The notes under the pieces: model-generated
Seen by the model: the letters and a program-made list of their open reading frames with translations, nothing else
Database searches by the model: none
What the model was told of the DNA's origin: nothing
NCBI GenBank assembly: GCA_013138675.1
Contig: WTCH01000129.1
Coordinates: forward strand, 1 to 6,060
Direction of reading: 5' to 3'
Source: Woeseiaceae bacterium
Lineage (GTDB): Bacteria > Pseudomonadota > Gammaproteobacteria > Steroidobacterales > Woeseiaceae
Length of the DNA stretch: 6,060 bases
Part shown: piece after piece, positions 5,107-6,060 of the stretch
Numbering within the stretch: position 1 is the stretch's first letter
How the letters are laid out: the number at the start of each line of letters is the position of its first letter
Made by a program: the position numbers and the translations under genes

Positions 5107-6002
5107 CCGTTGTCTTCGGCCACAATCCTCAGAACTCCATCCGCCGAGCGCCGCCAGTACAGGCGCTTGACGGTGGTGATCGCGCGATTCTCATAGACGA
5201 TCTCCTGGCGAAAGCGAGCCAGATACAGCGCGCTGTCTTCGGGGTCTACCAGTAGCAAGACATCATCGAGTTCGACGCGCTGCGCCGGTGCTCGCGTGAT
5301 CGATTGTGTGCGGTAAGCAACCCACTCGTCACGGTTCATGCCCCGGTAGCTAAAGTCATCGTCGTACAGCGACAGGTACCTGTGCAGGTCACCGGACGCG
5401 TAGCTTGATACCCAGGTATCCAGAGCGAGCCTGAGCTCAGCATGAGCAGATTCCAGTAGCTCGGGGCTGGTCCAGCGGATTTCACGTGCGATCAGCACCG
5501 GTGTGACGAGTGGTTCGAGCGCCTTTTCAAGCAGAAGCAGCTCATCATTGGGCAGGGCGATACAACCGTCGGTATCGAGCGGCGGTCGACGGCCGCTGTT
5601 CGCCGTTACGCCGTGAATCCAGATACCGCCACCGCTGCGCCGATTACTTCGATCCCAGATGTTCGGGTAGTCGAGCGAAAATGCCATCGGCCCGTACTTC
5701 TCATGCAATTTGCTCGTATCGAGTTGCTCGGTGATGAAATAGATACCGAGGGGTGTCTTGCGGTCCCATGCCCGTTCTTTGTCGACGCCGTTCTGCCCGA
5801 CCGACATGTAGCTCTCACCCTGATGCGTCGCGCCATTTTCACCGGCCTGGAACTGGTGCAATGTTGATGTCGCAGTCTCGGCAATCAGTATCGTGCCGAC
5901 CGAATCCGGTATCTCGAGCAGATACGCTGGCACGCCCTGATTCTGCTGTGCGTGCAACAGAAAAGGCGCGAGGATCATGAGTACAACCGGCAGGCGAAAC
6001 AT
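5103..6002 (-). CDS. Secreted L,D-transpeptidase (YkuD; YafK/Cds6-like) with NTF2-like C-terminus
   Basis: L,D-transpeptidases use a catalytic cysteine to make 3-3 peptidoglycan crosslinks or attach proteins, or in some members to cut such bonds, in the periplasm. The 299-residue product starts with a signal peptide (MFRLPVVLMILAPFLLHA, cleavage after A18). A YkuD domain spans about 27-172, with RKTPLGIYFITE (81-92), the IHG histidine H130 and the nucleophile C147 in TDGCIALPN. Canonical YkuD enzymes have S/T-H-G-C; here Asp145 replaces the second His, as I recall for the YafK/Cds6-like branch, so it is probably active. From about 188 to the end, LDTWVSSYASGDLHRYLSLYDDDF and the beta-rich stretch ending VKRLYWRRSADGVLRIV look like an NTF2/SnoaL-like domain, a pairing known for Cds6-family proteins. 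Its precise reaction cannot be told from sequence. No strong Shine-Dalgarno is visible; TAATAT at 6008-6013 precedes the ATG by six bases. A presumed upstream minus-strand gene ends 9 bp before the start, so it may be the second gene of an operon. Confidence 0.9.
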   Translation of the reverse strand: MFRLPVVLMILAPFLLHAQQNQGVPAYLLEIPDSVGTILIAETATSTLHQFQAGENGATHQGESYMSVGQNGVDKERAWDRKTPLGIYFITEQLDTSKLHEKYGPMAFSLDYPNIWDRSNRRSGGGIWIHGVTANSGRRPPLDTDGCIALPNDELLLLEKALEPLVTPVLIAREIRWTSPELLESAHAELRLALDTWVSSYASGDLHRYLSLYDDDFSYRGMNRDEWVAYRTQSITRAPAQRVELDDVLLLVDPEDSALYLARFRQEIVYENRAITTVKRLYWRRSADGVLRIVAEDNG

Positions 6003-6011
6003 ACTTTGATA

Positions 6012-6059
6012 TTACAGCTGCCCGATGGCCATCACCATGCTATGTTTCGCGGCATCCGT
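6012..6059 (-). CDS. Possible 3' end of upstream minus-strand gene
   Basis: On the minus strand a frame enters from the right edge and reads TDAAKHSMVMAIGQL, then TAA at 6012-6014. Third positions are mostly G or C, like the neighbouring genes, and the stop lies 9 bp before the L,D-transpeptidase start, a typical operon spacing. Only 15 codons are visible and I do not recognise the protein. The alternative is a plus-strand gene starting at ATG 6025 (MAITMLCFAASV), which could be a signal peptide but has no clear ribosome binding site. Confidence 0.35.
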   Translation of the reverse strand, partial: TDAAKHSMVMAIGQL

Positions 6060-6060
6060 A

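Noticed and set aside
6003..6013. Leaderless transcript for the L,D-transpeptidase from TAATAT six bases before the ATG
   Set aside because: No matching -35 is seen about 17 bp upstream, and a probable gene end lies in the same bases, so operon read-through is at least as likely.
1..6060. CRISPR arrays, tRNA/rRNA genes, insertion sequences, phage or defence genes
   Set aside because: I saw no repeat-spacer pattern, no tRNA-like cloverleaf, no transposase and no inverted terminal repeats. Apart from the gaps at 2673-2865 and 3457-3625, the window is filled by core genes.

Overview
The window is GC-rich chromosomal DNA with a strong G/C bias at third codon positions. It carries housekeeping and envelope genes in the order polA > [small-RNA locus] < engB, cytochrome c4 > dsbA > < L,D-transpeptidase. 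The order polA–engB–cytochrome c4–dsbA is known from Pseudomonas and relatives, and polA–sRNA–engB is also the E. coli arrangement (Spot 42, spf). Together with the protein sequences this points to a respiring, Gram-negative gammaproteobacterium. I would not name a genus.

Layout: (1) 1-2672, polA on +, nearly complete, missing about a dozen N-terminal codons before the window. (2) 2673-2865, a gap without a protein gene that holds a compact RNA locus: a near-consensus sigma-E/AlgU-type promoter (GGAACTT, 16 nt, TCCAA), two strong hairpins with C-rich loops and one weaker 5' hairpin, and a strong intrinsic terminator. I read it as an envelope-stress sRNA of about 112 nt in the position of Spot 42/ErsA. 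The loop of its main hairpin contains ACCUCC, the same as the anti-Shine-Dalgarno core of 16S rRNA. (3) 2866-3456, engB on -, complete in all GTPase motifs, but its only plausible start codon is followed directly by an in-frame TAA. (4) 3457-3625, a divergent control region with a perfect TATAAT, a leader hairpin and a small palindrome between RBS and start codon. (5) 3626-4276, a diheme cytochrome c4, overlapping by one base (TAATG) with (6) 4276-5106, a DsbA-type oxidase predicted to be a lipoprotein on a long acidic tether. (7) 5103-6002 on -, a secreted YkuD-type L,D-transpeptidase with a C-terminal NTF2-like domain, whose stop codon shares the palindrome CTAG with the dsbA stop. (8) The last ~50 bases probably hold the end of another minus-strand gene.

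Functional reading: the right half is devoted to the periplasm and envelope (electron transfer, disulfide formation, peptidoglycan crosslinking). The proposed sigma-E-controlled sRNA would link the locus to envelope stress, but its targets cannot be determined from this window. The two points most worth following are the sRNA locus and the ATG-TAA start of the normally essential engB.
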